A stretch of 64,000 bases of DNA from Candidatus Kaistia colombiensis (lineage in GTDB: Bacteria > Pseudomonadota > Alphaproteobacteria > Rhizobiales > Kaistiaceae), in the NCBI GenBank assembly GCA_029203105.1, contig CP119318.1, positions 2,866,501 to 2,930,500 on the forward strand, read 5' to 3'. Positions 1-8,861 of the stretch are shown here, in pieces. Positions within the stretch are counted from its first letter, which is position 1; every line of letters starts with the position of its first letter. Under the pieces are notes generated by a model. The model had not been told where the DNA came from, searched no databases, and saw nothing but the letters and a program-made list of their open reading frames with translations. The position numbers and the translations under genes were made by a program.

Positions 1-100
1 AACGCCGCTCGACACGGTCGAGACCGTGCTGGCGCTCGACGGCGAAGGGCGGCGTCTCGCCGCCGAACGAATTGAGTCCCGAGGACGGCGCGCCGGCTGA
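1..100 (+). CDS. dxr: 1-deoxy-D-xylulose 5-phosphate reductoisomerase, C-terminal end (partial)
   Basis: Only the last 32 codons are in the window, read in the frame starting at base 2 and ending with TGA at 98-100. The readable peptide begins TPLDTVETVLALDGEGRRLA, which resembles the C-terminal helix of Dxr, the MEP-pathway enzyme that makes 2-C-methyl-D-erythritol 4-phosphate. The assignment rests on this short tail plus its place directly before rseP, where dxr commonly sits in alphaproteobacteria. The catalytic part is outside the window. Confidence 0.7.
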   Translation, partial: TPLDTVETVLALDGEGRRLAAERIESRGRRAG

Positions 101-137
101 CGGCGCAGCCCGCGCAAGCGGAAAGGTGATGTGAGGA

Positions 138-1283
138 ATGGACGTTCTGGCTCCCTTGGGACATTTCGGATCGAGCACGCTCGGCTACCTGATTCCGTTC
201 CTGTTCGTTTTGACCATCGTCGTCTTCTTTCACGAACTGGGACACTTCCTGGTCGCCCGCTGGTGCGGGGTGCGGGTCAAGGCCTTTTCGATCGGCTTCG
301 GGCCTGAGCTGATCGGCTTCAACGATCGTCGCGGCACGCGCTGGAAGATTTCCGCGATTCCGCTCGGCGGTTATGTGAAGTTCCTCGGCGACGAGGACGC
401 GGCCAGCACGCCGAGCCGCGCCGCCATCGAGACCATGGCCGAGGAAGACCGCAAGGACACCTTTTTCGCCAAGAATGTCTGGCAGCGCGCGGCCATTGTC
501 GCCGCCGGCCCGATCGCCAATTTCATCCTCGCCATCGTCATCTTCGCCGGCATCTTCGCGGTCTATGGCCGCGAGGTGACGAGCGCGCGCGTCGACCAGA
601 TCGTCCCCGGCGGCGCCGCCGAGGCGGCCGGCTTCCAGGTCGGCGATCTCGTTCTGTCGATCGACGGTAGCCCGATCTCCTCGTTCAGCGACCTGCAGCG
701 CATCGTCAGTGCCAGCGCCGACGAGACGCTTTCGATTCGCGTCGAGCGTGCCGGCAGCGAGGTGACGCTTCAGGCGACGCCGCAGCGCCGCGAGGTGACC
801 GACCGTTTCGGCAATGTCCACAAGATTGGACAACTGGGGCTTTCGCGCAGCGCCACCGGCGGCGACGTCAAGCTCGAGCGTTTCTCGCCGCCGCAGGCCG
901 TCTGGCAGGGCGCCAAGGAGACGTGGTTCATCGTCACCCGCACCTTCGACTATATCGGCGGCATCTTCACCGGTCGCGAGTCGACGGAAGAGCTGGGCGG
1001 CCCGATTCGGGTGGCGCAGGTTTCGGGGCAGGTGGCGACGCTCGGCGTGGTTGCGCTGATCAATCTGGCGGCAATCCTGTCGGTCTCGATCGGCCTGCTC
1101 AACCTTTTCCCGGTGCCGATGCTCGATGGCGGGCATCTGCTTTTCTATCTTCTCGAGATCATCCGCGGCCGTCCGCTCAGCGAGCGCGCCCAGGACATTG
1201 GCTTCCGCATCGGCCTCGCCGCCGTGCTCATGCTGATGATCTTCACAACCTGGAACGATATCATCCACTTGAGCTCTCTTTGA
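138..1283 (+). CDS. rseP: RIP metalloprotease RseP (site-2 protease, M50 family)
   Basis: This is an inner-membrane zinc protease that cleaves transmembrane substrates such as anti-sigma factors and leftover signal peptides. The zinc motif HELGH lies at residues 32-36 in the first membrane segment. A PDZ domain occupies roughly residues 120-210, and the C-terminal membrane part carries the LDGGH motif that supplies the third zinc ligand. At 381 residues it has the usual length with a single evident PDZ, as is common in this class. The start is ATG with a GAGG-like ribosome site just upstream. It lies 37 bp after dxr and before bamA, the standard envelope gene order. Confidence 0.95.
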   Translation: MDVLAPLGHFGSSTLGYLIPFLFVLTIVVFFHELGHFLVARWCGVRVKAFSIGFGPELIGFNDRRGTRWKISAIPLGGYVKFLGDEDAASTPSRAAIETMAEEDRKDTFFAKNVWQRAAIVAAGPIANFILAIVIFAGIFAVYGREVTSARVDQIVPGGAAEAAGFQVGDLVLSIDGSPISSFSDLQRIVSASADETLSIRVERAGSEVTLQATPQRREVTDRFGNVHKIGQLGLSRSATGGDVKLERFSPPQAVWQGAKETWFIVTRTFDYIGGIFTGRESTEELGGPIRVAQVSGQVATLGVVALINLAAILSVSIGLLNLFPVPMLDGGHLLFYLLEIIRGRPLSERAQDIGFRIGLAAVLMLMIFTTWNDIIHLSSL

Positions 1284-1453
1284 GCCAGCGTGGCGCGTTG
1301 GCAACGGACGGTTAAATTCCTTCGTGCCACTATGGGGCTCGGCTTGCGAACGGTACGGGCGCATGCCACAAAGCTGCAGTTGATCGGTCCGGTACGAATC
1401 CCGTCATGGGGCTTTATCCGGGAAGTCAGAATAGAGCAGGGCGTTTGAACCCA

Positions 1454-3805
1454 ATGAATTCCTTCAAGACTTTCACGCGGGGAGCGGCCCGTGCCGCGGT
1501 CATGACTGTGGCCGTGCCGGCTCTCGCCGCGCAGATGTCCGTCATTGGGGCAACGCAAGCCCACGCTGACGTGGTGCGTAACATCGTCGTGCAGGGCAAC
1601 TCGCGCGTCGATCCGGAAACCGTCCGCAACTACCTGACGATCGAGCCCGGCCGGAACTTCGGCGCGGCCGAGATCAACGAATCGGTCAAGGCGCTCTACG
1701 GCACCGGATTGTTCTCGGACGTGAAGATCACGCGCCAGGGCAATTCGCTGATCGTTCACGTCAAGGAAAACAACGTCGTCGGCACGGTCCGCTTCCAGGG
1801 CAACAAGAAGCTCAAGAAGGACATGCTGCAGCCGATCATCGAGACGAAGTCTCGCGGCGTGTTGACCCAGGAGAAGCTGGACGGCGACGTCGAGCGGATC
1901 AAGGAAGCCTATCGCCGCAACGGTCGCTCGGAGGCCGGCGTCACGGTCCAGACGACGCCGCGCGACAACGGTCGCATCGACGTGACCTTCGTCATCAACG
2001 AAGGCACGCGCACCGGTATCGCCAGCATCGACTTCGTCGGCAACAAGGCGTTCTCCAACAGCCGTCTTCGCGATACGATGACGACGAAGCGGACGAACAT
2101 CACGAGCTGGCTGTCCAAGCGCGACACCTTCGACGAGGCGCGCTTCCAGTCCGACCAGGAACTCATCCGCCGCCTCTACATGCGCAACGGCTTCGCCGAT
2201 TTCCGCATCGTCTCGGCGGACGCGAATTTTGACGAGGCGGCGAACCGCTACCGTCTGGTGATCACCGTCGATGAAGGTCCGCGCTACCGCTTCGGTACCG
2301 TGAACGTCGACTCGTCGATCCCGGAAGTGGATGCCGCCAATCTCAAGGGTCTGGTGCGTACCCGCGAAGGCAAGGTCTTCAACGCGACGCTGGTCGAGCG
2401 CACGACCGAGGATCTGAACACGGCCGTCGCCCGCAAGGGTTACTCCTTCGCGCAGATCCGTCCGCGCGGCGACCGCAACTACGAGAACCACACCGTCGAT
2501 CTGACCTACCTGATCGATGAGGGTCCGCGCCTGTATGTCGAGCGCATCAATGTGCGCGGCAACACCCGGACACGCGACTACGTCATTCGTCGCGAGTTCG
2601 ATCTGGCCGAGGGCGATGCGTACAACCGCGTCATCATCGACAAGGCCGAGCGTCGCCTGAGGAATCTCGGCTACTTCAAGACGGTCTCCGTCACGACCCA
2701 GCCGGGCAGCACGCCCGACAAGGTCGTCATTGACGTCCAGGTCGAGGATCAGTCGACCGGTTCGTTCCAGGTTGGCGGCGGCTACACCACCGACCAGGGT
2801 GGCGGCTTCATCGCCTCGGTCTCGATGACCGAGAAGAACTTCCTCGGCCGTGGCCAGTATCTGAAGGTCTCGGTCGGCGGCGGCGTCGATGACCGTACGG
2901 CGAACGTCTCGTTCACCGAGCCCTACTTCCTCGGTCGCCGCATGTCGCTCGGCTTCGACGTGTTCTACAACCAGGCCAAGGATACGGATTTCCGTCCGTA
3001 CAACATGGACAGCTGGGGTGGCACGGTTCGTCTCGGTCTGCCGATCACGGACGATTTCAACGTCCAGTTCAACTACAAGCTGGTCCAGCGCGACGTAACG
3101 TCATACGGCGGCAACTACGAGCAGGACATCCAAAGCGGCCTGCTCGAGACGCTCTATCCGCTCGGCTCGACGATCAACTCGTCGGTCGGCTATCAGCTGG
3201 TCTATTCGACAATCGACAATCTGCAGGATCCGCATGACGGCGTGTTCCTGAAGTTTGCCCAGGACTTCGCGGGCGTCGGCGGCGACGGTCAGTTCGTCCG
3301 CAGCGCGCTGGATGCCCGTATCTACAAGGAGCTGTGGCCGGATAGCGGCGTCATCGGCTTCCTGAAGGGCGGCGCCGGCAATGTCACCGGCTATGGCGGC
3401 AAGGACGTCGCGGTCCTCGACAATTTCTTCCGTGGCGGCGAGACGATCCGCGGCTTCCAGTCGTTCGGTTACGGCGGTCGTGTCCAGGGCGCCAACGACG
3501 ACTACGCCATTGGCGGCAAGAACTACTGGAACATCACGGCGGAAGCGCAGTTCCCTCTGCCGGCCTTCCCGGAAGAGTTCGGTCTGCGCGGCGCCGTGTT
3601 CGCCGATGCCGGTTCGCTCTGGGGCCATGACGATCTGGGCGGATTCGACGTTCACGACAGCTCGATGGTCCGTTCGTCGGTCGGTGCCTCGATCATCTGG
3701 AACTCGCCGTTCGGCCTGCTGCGTGCCGACTTCGCCGAAGCGCTCAGCAAGGCCGATTGGGACAAGACGCAGGTGTTCCGCTTCAGCGCTGGCACCCAGT
3801 TCTGA
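1454..3805 (+). CDS. bamA: Outer membrane protein assembly factor BamA
   Basis: BamA is the central Omp85 subunit of the BAM complex that folds beta-barrel proteins into the outer membrane. From the chosen ATG the protein is 783 residues. It has a signal peptide (cleavage probably after AHA near residue 40), five POTRA repeats to about residue 410, and a C-terminal barrel with FLGRG- and GFFRGG-like segments, ending in phenylalanine (GTQF) as a BAM-recognised last strand should. An in-frame ATG at 1406 would add 16 residues before the signal peptide. Neither start has a strong Shine-Dalgarno, and the internal one is preferred because the signal peptide then begins normally. A terminator follows the stop. 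Confidence 0.95.
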   Translation: MNSFKTFTRGAARAAVMTVAVPALAAQMSVIGATQAHADVVRNIVVQGNSRVDPETVRNYLTIEPGRNFGAAEINESVKALYGTGLFSDVKITRQGNSLIVHVKENNVVGTVRFQGNKKLKKDMLQPIIETKSRGVLTQEKLDGDVERIKEAYRRNGRSEAGVTVQTTPRDNGRIDVTFVINEGTRTGIASIDFVGNKAFSNSRLRDTMTTKRTNITSWLSKRDTFDEARFQSDQELIRRLYMRNGFADFRIVSADANFDEAANRYRLVITVDEGPRYRFGTVNVDSSIPEVDAANLKGLVRTREGKVFNATLVERTTEDLNTAVARKGYSFAQIRPRGDRNYENHTVDLTYLIDEGPRLYVERINVRGNTRTRDYVIRREFDLAEGDAYNRVIIDKAERRLRNLGYFKTVSVTTQPGSTPDKVVIDVQVEDQSTGSFQVGGGYTTDQGGGFIASVSMTEKNFLGRGQYLKVSVGGGVDDRTANVSFTEPYFLGRRMSLGFDVFYNQAKDTDFRPYNMDSWGGTVRLGLPITDDFNVQFNYKLVQRDVTSYGGNYEQDIQSGLLETLYPLGSTINSSVGYQLVYSTIDNLQDPHDGVFLKFAQDFAGVGGDGQFVRSALDARIYKELWPDSGVIGFLKGGAGNVTGYGGKDVAVLDNFFRGGETIRGFQSFGYGGRVQGANDDYAIGGKNYWNITAEAQFPLPAFPEEFGLRGAVFADAGSLWGHDDLGGFDVHDSSMVRSSVGASIIWNSPFGLLRADFAEALSKADWDKTQVFRFSAGTQF

Positions 3806-3826
3806 TAGTCTCTATAGAAATCTGCG

Positions 3827-3858
3827 AGGCCGCCGGGTGAGCCGGCGGCCTTTCTATT
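3827..3858 (+). terminator. Rho-independent terminator after bamA
   Basis: There is a perfect 10-bp stem, AGGCCGCCGG at 3827-3836 pairing with CCGGCGGCCT at 3842-3851, with a 5-nt loop and a T-rich tract after it (TTCTATTT). It lies 21 bp after the bamA stop and 16 bp before the lpxD start, so the lipid A genes probably have some transcription independent of bamA. Confidence 0.8.
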
Positions 3859-3874
3859 TGTGGACCCTCGCGGC

Positions 3875-4942
3875 ATGACAGATCCCGTCTTTTTCGTTCC
3901 GTCAGGCCCGATCACGCTCGATGACATTGTCGCCCTCACGGGCGCGCGGATCGCCAACGGCATCGATGGAAGCCGTGTGATCCTCGGTGTCGCGCCGCTC
4001 GATCAGGCGCGTTCGTCGGACCTGACCTTCATCGACAATCCGCGTTATGCGCCGCTGCTCGCCGACACGCAGGCGGCGGCCTGCTTCTGTTCGCCCAAGC
4101 ACGCCGCCTCGGTGCCGGCGGGCGTCGCGGCGCTCGAGACCGCCAAGCCCTACGAGGCCTATGTCGCGGTCCAGACCAAGCTCTATCCCAGTTCGCTGCG
4201 GCCAGCCGTCGTCTTTGGCGAAGGCATTTCGCCGGCAGCGCATGTACATGCCACGGCTCGGATCGAGGCCAACGTCACGATCGAGCCGACGGCTGTCATT
4301 GGCGCCGAGGCCGAGATCGGCTCCAACACGGTGATCGGCCCCGGCGCGGTCATCGGCGCAGGGGTCCGGATCGGTCGCGATTGTTCGATCGCCGCTGGAA
4401 CAACCGTCACCAACGCCTTGATCGGCAACAGGGTCATCCTGCATCCAGGCGTCCGCGTCGGCCAGGATGGCTTCGGCTACCAGATGAGCGCCAAGGGCCA
4501 CGCCAAGGTGCCGCAGATCGGCCGGGTGGTGATCCAGGACGATGTCGAGATCGGCGCCAACACGACAATCGACCGCGGCGCGAATCGCGACACGGTGATC
4601 GGCGAGGGCACCAAGATCGACAACCAGGTGCAGATCGGCCACAACGTCGTCGTCGGCCGCCATTGCGTCATCATTTCACAAGTGGCACTCGCCGGCAGCG
4701 CGACGCTCGGCGATTTTGTCGTGCTCGGCGGCAAGGTCGGGGTGCTGGGCCATGTGACGGTCGGCTCGGGCGCGCAGGTGGCGGCGACCGCGAGCGTCAA
4801 GGACGACCTGGCAGCCGGGGGCCGCTATGGCGGTGCTCCCGCGCGTAACGTTCGGGAATGGTATCGCGAGGAGGTGGCGATGCGCCGCCTCGCGCAGCGG
4901 GAAATCAAGTCCGGGCACAACAAGGACAATGAGGGGGAATAA
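3875..4942 (+). CDS. lpxD: UDP-3-O-acylglucosamine N-acyltransferase LpxD
   Basis: LpxD catalyses the third step of lipid A synthesis, adding a 3-hydroxyacyl chain from acyl-ACP to the 2-amino group of UDP-3-O-acylglucosamine. The 355-residue protein has the N-terminal uridine-binding domain (about residues 1-100), then a long left-handed beta helix of hexapeptide repeats (IGxxxxIGxx pattern, about 105-320). The likely catalytic His is in the QIGHNV segment. ATG at 3875 is preferred to an upstream in-frame GTG at 3860, because a GGA at 3862 is well spaced and the family usually begins close to this point. fabZ follows 4 bp after the stop. Confidence 0.95.
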   Translation: MTDPVFFVPSGPITLDDIVALTGARIANGIDGSRVILGVAPLDQARSSDLTFIDNPRYAPLLADTQAAACFCSPKHAASVPAGVAALETAKPYEAYVAVQTKLYPSSLRPAVVFGEGISPAAHVHATARIEANVTIEPTAVIGAEAEIGSNTVIGPGAVIGAGVRIGRDCSIAAGTTVTNALIGNRVILHPGVRVGQDGFGYQMSAKGHAKVPQIGRVVIQDDVEIGANTTIDRGANRDTVIGEGTKIDNQVQIGHNVVVGRHCVIISQVALAGSATLGDFVVLGGKVGVLGHVTVGSGAQVAATASVKDDLAAGGRYGGAPARNVREWYREEVAMRRLAQREIKSGHNKDNEGE

Positions 4943-4946
4943 TCCC

Positions 4947-5408
4947 ATGACCGAAGACGCCAAGGTGCTCGGTACTGCCGACATCCACAAGATCCTGGAA
5001 CTGCTGCCGCACCGCTATCCGTTCCTCATGGTCGATCGCATCGTCGATATCGACCGCGACGAAAGCGCCAGGGGAATCAAGAACGTCTCCTTCAATGAGC
5101 CGCATTTTCAGGGTCATTTCCCCGGGCATCCGGTCATGCCGGGTGTTCTGATCCTCGAGGGCATGGCGCAGACGGCCGGTGCGATCTGCATCGCCAATGC
5201 TGCCAAGGAAGGTCCGCCGCGCGTCGTCTATCTGATGACGATCGACGGCGCGAAGTTCCGCAGGCCGGTGGTCCCCGGCGACGTGCTCGAATACCACGTC
5301 CGCAAGACTCGTTCGCGCGGCGCGGTCTGGAAATTCCAGTGCGAGGGTATCGTCGCAGGGACCAAGGTCGCAGAGGCTGAGATCAGCGCCATGCTGATTG
5401 ATCAGTGA
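4947..5408 (+). CDS. fabZ: 3-hydroxyacyl-[acyl-carrier-protein] dehydratase FabZ
   Basis: This hot-dog-fold dehydratase converts 3-hydroxyacyl-ACP to trans-2-enoyl-ACP in fatty acid elongation and competes with lipid A synthesis for hydroxyacyl-ACP. The 153-residue product has the family landmarks HRYPFLMVDR near the N-terminus, GHFPGHPVMPGV carrying the active-site His, and ILEGMAQTAG with the catalytic Glu. The ATG at 4947 follows a strong GAGGGGGA site. A longer in-frame reading from 4827 would overlap lpxD and is rejected. It sits between lpxD and lpxA as in most Gram-negative genomes. Confidence 0.95.
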   Translation: MTEDAKVLGTADIHKILELLPHRYPFLMVDRIVDIDRDESARGIKNVSFNEPHFQGHFPGHPVMPGVLILEGMAQTAGAICIANAAKEGPPRVVYLMTIDGAKFRRPVVPGDVLEYHVRKTRSRGAVWKFQCEGIVAGTKVAEAEISAMLIDQ

Positions 5409-5418
5409 ACGGAGCTTC

Positions 5419-6237
5419 ATGAGCAACATTCATCCCACAGCCGTCATCGAGGATGGGGCGCGTCTCGGCGCCGATGTCCGCGTCGGCGCATTCTCCCTGA
5501 TCGGCCGCGACGTCGTGCTCGGCGACGGCGTGGTGGTTCAGAACCACGTCTCGGTCACGGCCCGCACGACGGTCGGCGAAGGCACGGTGATCCACCCGTT
5601 CGCCTCGCTCGGCGGCAATCCCCAGTCCGTGCATTACAAGGGCGAACCGGGCCTGGTGACGATCGGCAAGAACTGCGTCATCCGCGAGAACGTCACGATC
5701 AGCATCGGCTCGGTCGGCGAGCGGCGCGAGACCAAGGTCGGCGATCGCTGCTTCCTGATGACCGGCGTGCACATCGCCCATGACTGCTCGCTCGGCAACG
5801 ACGTCATCATGGCGAACTGCGCCACGCTCGGCGGCCATGTCGAGATCGGCAACAACGTCTTCCTCGGCGGCCTCTGCGCGCTGCACCAGTTCGTGCGCGT
5901 CGGCGACCAGGCGATCATCGGCGGTCTCTGCCCGATCTGGCACGACGTCATTCCGTTCGGCGCCGTCCGCGAGGGTGCGGAAGGCTTGGGCGGTCTCAAC
6001 ATCATCGGCCTGAAGCGTCGCGGTTTTGACCGGCCGGCGATCCAGAGCCTGCGCGCCGCCTATCGCGATCTGTTCTTTGGTCCCGGCCAGTTGGCCGAGC
6101 GCATCGAGACGGTGGCCGAGCGCTATACCGACGACGCCAACGTCATGCATGTGATCGACTTCATCCGCAATCGCGGCAAGCGCCGGCTGACGACGCCGCG
6201 CGCGGCGGCGACCGAACATCACGACGCGGACGCGTGA
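5419..6237 (+). CDS. lpxA: UDP-N-acetylglucosamine acyltransferase LpxA
   Basis: LpxA is the first enzyme of lipid A synthesis and transfers 3-hydroxyacyl from ACP to the 3-OH of UDP-GlcNAc in the cytosol. The protein is 272 residues, with hexapeptide repeats forming the left-handed helix through about residue 185 and a C-terminal helical domain beginning near GLKRRGF. The catalytic base is expected in the TGVHIAHDC segment. ATG at 5419 has a CGGAGC site 7 nt upstream; an in-frame ATG at 5398 lies inside fabZ. The next gene, lpxI, starts 10 bp after the stop. Confidence 0.95.
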   Translation: MSNIHPTAVIEDGARLGADVRVGAFSLIGRDVVLGDGVVVQNHVSVTARTTVGEGTVIHPFASLGGNPQSVHYKGEPGLVTIGKNCVIRENVTISIGSVGERRETKVGDRCFLMTGVHIAHDCSLGNDVIMANCATLGGHVEIGNNVFLGGLCALHQFVRVGDQAIIGGLCPIWHDVIPFGAVREGAEGLGGLNIIGLKRRGFDRPAIQSLRAAYRDLFFGPGQLAERIETVAERYTDDANVMHVIDFIRNRGKRRLTTPRAAATEHHDADA

Positions 6238-6247
6238 GAGGCTGGCC

Positions 6248-7117
6248 GTGACGGAAGCGGCCCAATTCCAGCCGAGCGCGTCCGATCCGGGCACGCTCGG
6301 CATTATCTGCGGCGGCGGCGCCTTTCCGCTCGTCGTCGCGGAAGCGGCGCTGAAGGCGGGTCGCAAGGTCTTCCTGCTGCCGATCTATGGTTTTGCCGAG
6401 CCGATCGTCGAGCGCTATCCGCATGAGTGGATCCATATCGGCGCCTTCGGCAAGCTGTCCTCGGTGCTCCGCAAGAATGGCTGTCGGCAGGTTGTTTTCG
6501 TCGGTACGGTGTTGCGTCCCAGCATCTGGAAGCTCCGGGTCGACTGGGGCTCGCTGAAGCTGGTGCCGCGCGTGCTCGGCATGTTCCGCGGCGGCGACGA
6601 TCATCTTCTCTCGGCTGTCGGCCGCATCTTCGAGGAAAACGGCTTCGAGCTTGTCGGCGCGCATGAGATCGCGCCGGATATTCTCGTGCCGGCCGGCGTC
6701 CTCGGCGCGCACCAGCCGAGCGCGGACGATCTGGCGGCGGCGCATTTCGGTCGCGACGTCGTCCGCGCGCTCGGTCCTTTCGACATCGGGCAGGGGGTCG
6801 TCGTCGGCGGTCGCCACGTGCTCGCCGTCGAGGCTTCCGAGGGGACCGACCTGATGTTGGCGCGTTGTCGCGAGCTGCGCGCCATTGGCCGCATCAAGCT
6901 GCATGGCAAGTCGGGTGTGCTGGTCAAGGCGCCGAAACCGGGACAGGACCGCCGGCTCGACCTGCCGTCGATCGGACCGCGCACCATCGAACTCGCCGCC
7001 GAGGCCGGGCTTGCCGGCGTCGCGGTCGAGGCGGGCGGCGTGATCGCCGCCGAAATCGAGGCCATCGTGCGGATTGCCGATGACAAGGGCCTGTTCATCA
7101 TCGGGCTCGACAAATGA
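6248..7117 (+). CDS. lpxI: UDP-2,3-diacylglucosamine diphosphatase LpxI (DUF1009)
   Basis: LpxI hydrolyses UDP-2,3-diacylglucosamine to lipid X and UMP. It is the alphaproteobacterial substitute for LpxH and attacks the other phosphorus atom. The 289-residue sequence shows the LGIICGGGAFPLVVAEAA start and a C-terminal domain with VEAGGVIA. The start is GTG with a GAGAGG site in front. It lies between lpxA and lpxB and overlaps lpxB by 4 bp, which fits the missing hydrolysis step. No LpxH-type metallophosphatase is seen in the window. Confidence 0.93.
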   Translation: MTEAAQFQPSASDPGTLGIICGGGAFPLVVAEAALKAGRKVFLLPIYGFAEPIVERYPHEWIHIGAFGKLSSVLRKNGCRQVVFVGTVLRPSIWKLRVDWGSLKLVPRVLGMFRGGDDHLLSAVGRIFEENGFELVGAHEIAPDILVPAGVLGAHQPSADDLAAAHFGRDVVRALGPFDIGQGVVVGGRHVLAVEASEGTDLMLARCRELRAIGRIKLHGKSGVLVKAPKPGQDRRLDLPSIGPRTIELAAEAGLAGVAVEAGGVIAAEIEAIVRIADDKGLFIIGLDK

Positions 7118-8289
7118 CCCTGCCGGCCGCGAAGCCGCTCGACGTCTTCATTATCGCAGGCGAAGAATCCGGCGATATCCTCGCCGCCGGCCTGATGCGG
7201 TCGCTGGCTGAAAAGCGGGTCGGCCCGGTTGCCTATCGCGGCGTCGGCGGCCATCGCATGGCGTCGGCCGGGTTGGTCGGCCTCTATCCGATGGACGATC
7301 TGACCGCGATGGGCTTCAGCGCGGTGCTGGGCAAGCTGCCGACGATCCTGAAGCGCATGCGCCAGACCGTCGAGACGATCGTCGCCAACCCGCCCGATAT
7401 TCTGATTCTCGTCGACGCGCCGGATTTCACCCACCGCGTTGCCGCGCGGGTGCGCAAGCGGCTGCCGAACCTGCCGATCGTGAAATATGTGGCGCCGACC
7501 GTCTGGGTCTGGCGACCGGGGCGCGCCCGGGCCATGCATGGTTCGATCGATCACGTGCTGGCGCTGCTGCCGTTCGAGCCGGAGGCGATGTATCGCCTTG
7601 GCGGGCCGGAAACGACCTATGTCGGTCACCCGCTGCTGAGCGAGATCCCCGATCTGCAGCCGACGGCGGCCGATCTCGCGCTGCGCAATGGCGAACCGCC
7701 GATCCTGCTGGTGCTGCCCGGCAGCCGCCGCATGGAACTGAAGCGGCTCGGCGAGCCGTTCGGCCAGGCGCTCGGCCTGCTGAAAGCGCGCGGCCATGAT
7801 TTCAAGCTGGTGCTGCCGACGCTGCCGCGCCTGGTCGACCGGGTCACCGAGATGACGCGCGACTGGCCGGTGCGTCCGCATATCGTCGCCGGCGAGGAGG
7901 CGAAGCTGGCGGCATTCCGCGCCGCGCGGGTGGCGCTGGCCGCTTCCGGCACGGTGACGCTGGAACTGGCGCTCGCCGGAGTGCCCTTCGCCGCCGCCTA
8001 TCGCGTTCCCGGATGGGAAGCGAAGCTGGTGAAGTATTTCATCACCGGCCGATTTGCTACGCTGCCTAACATTATCCTGGATGGCCCGGTCGTGCCCGAG
8101 CTGATCCAGCATGATTGTACGCCGGCAAAGCTGGTCGAGGCGCTGGAGCCGCTGATCGCGGATGGTCCGGCGCGACAGGCGCAGCTCGACGGCTTCGCGA
8201 GGCTGGACGCGCTGATGAGCACCGGCGGCGTGCCGCCCTCCGACCGCGCGGCGGAAACGATCCTGACGGTGCTGTCCGCCCGCGGGTAG
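7114..8289 (+). CDS. lpxB: Lipid-A-disaccharide synthase LpxB
   Basis: LpxB is a GT19 glycosyltransferase that condenses lipid X with UDP-2,3-diacylglucosamine to give the beta-1,6-linked lipid A disaccharide at the inner face of the inner membrane. At 391 residues it has the expected length. It shows AGEESGDILAA near the N-terminus, LVDAPDFTHRVA, YVAPTVWVWRPGRA, LPGSRRMEL, and the sugar-nucleotide site with ASGTVTLELAL. Its ATG overlaps the lpxI stop by 4 bp (ATGA), so translation is probably coupled. It is the last gene of the envelope block and a repeat-rich spacer follows. Confidence 0.95.
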   Translation: MTLPAAKPLDVFIIAGEESGDILAAGLMRSLAEKRVGPVAYRGVGGHRMASAGLVGLYPMDDLTAMGFSAVLGKLPTILKRMRQTVETIVANPPDILILVDAPDFTHRVAARVRKRLPNLPIVKYVAPTVWVWRPGRARAMHGSIDHVLALLPFEPEAMYRLGGPETTYVGHPLLSEIPDLQPTAADLALRNGEPPILLVLPGSRRMELKRLGEPFGQALGLLKARGHDFKLVLPTLPRLVDRVTEMTRDWPVRPHIVAGEEAKLAAFRAARVALAASGTVTLELALAGVPFAAAYRVPGWEAKLVKYFITGRFATLPNIILDGPVVPELIQHDCTPAKLVEALEPLIADGPARQAQLDGFARLDALMSTGGVPPSDRAAETILTVLSARG

Positions 8290-8334
8290 GGTGGCCTTGG
8301 CCACCGACTTCCGATCTGTCCACTCTTTCGCAGG

Positions 8335-8800
8335 CTAGACCCTCACCCAACCCTCTCCCGCAGGCGGGCGAGGGCTTTTGGGCGGCGTCCTCCAATGGCA
8401 CCATTCGTGTCCATGTTTCGGCTGCATGGATCCCGGGTCAAGCCCGGGATGACGGCGAGGGTGGGGTGACGGGGTGCGTCGCTGGTCTGGTGGTTCGTTC
8501 TGCTGACCGTGCCACTCCTGCCTGCCATGTCTCCCCACCCTCGCCGTCATCCCGGACGCAGCGAAGCGGAGATCCGGGATCCATGCAGCTGGGTTTTCGG
8601 CTCGACGGCCCGGGTCTATCGGCGTCAACAAATGACGACTCGCAAGCGAGCCGCAACTTCTCCATGCCTCGGCTGTATGGATCCCGGGTCCAGCCAGGGA
8701 TGACGGCGAGCGTGGGGGTGAGAGACGGCGAGGGTGTGGCTACGGCGGAGGCTCGCTCCCTCTCCCGCGCGCGAGAGAGGGTGGGGGTGAAGGACTGGCC
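8335..8800. repeat. Cluster of dispersed palindromic intergenic repeats
   Basis: The lpxB-gltA spacer holds no gene. It contains three copies of a unit built on GGATCCCGGGTC and CCGGGATGACGGCGAG: about 8430-8470 (plus), 8530-8580 (minus) and 8662-8710 (plus). It is flanked by two copies of a second hairpin type with CCCTCTCCCGC next to GCGGGCGAGGG or GCGAGAGAGGG (about 8341-8373 and 8757-8790). Repeats of the first kind are very common between genes in alphaproteobacteria. I see no transposase or RAYT-like gene nearby. Confidence 0.7.
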
Positions 8801-8815
8801 GACCCGAAACAACAA

Positions 8816-8841
8816 AAAAGGGCGCCCGGGGGCGCCCTTTT
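8816..8841 (-). terminator. Bidirectional terminator downstream of gltA
   Basis: AAAAGGGCGCC at 8816-8826 pairs perfectly with GGCGCCCTTTT at 8831-8841 around a 4-nt loop. On the minus strand the hairpin is followed by six T residues, so it ends transcription of gltA about 20 bp after its stop. The A/T symmetry means it can also act for plus-strand transcription coming from the lpx operon. Confidence 0.85.
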
Positions 8842-8861
8842 GCATTCCAGAGTGAACCGCC

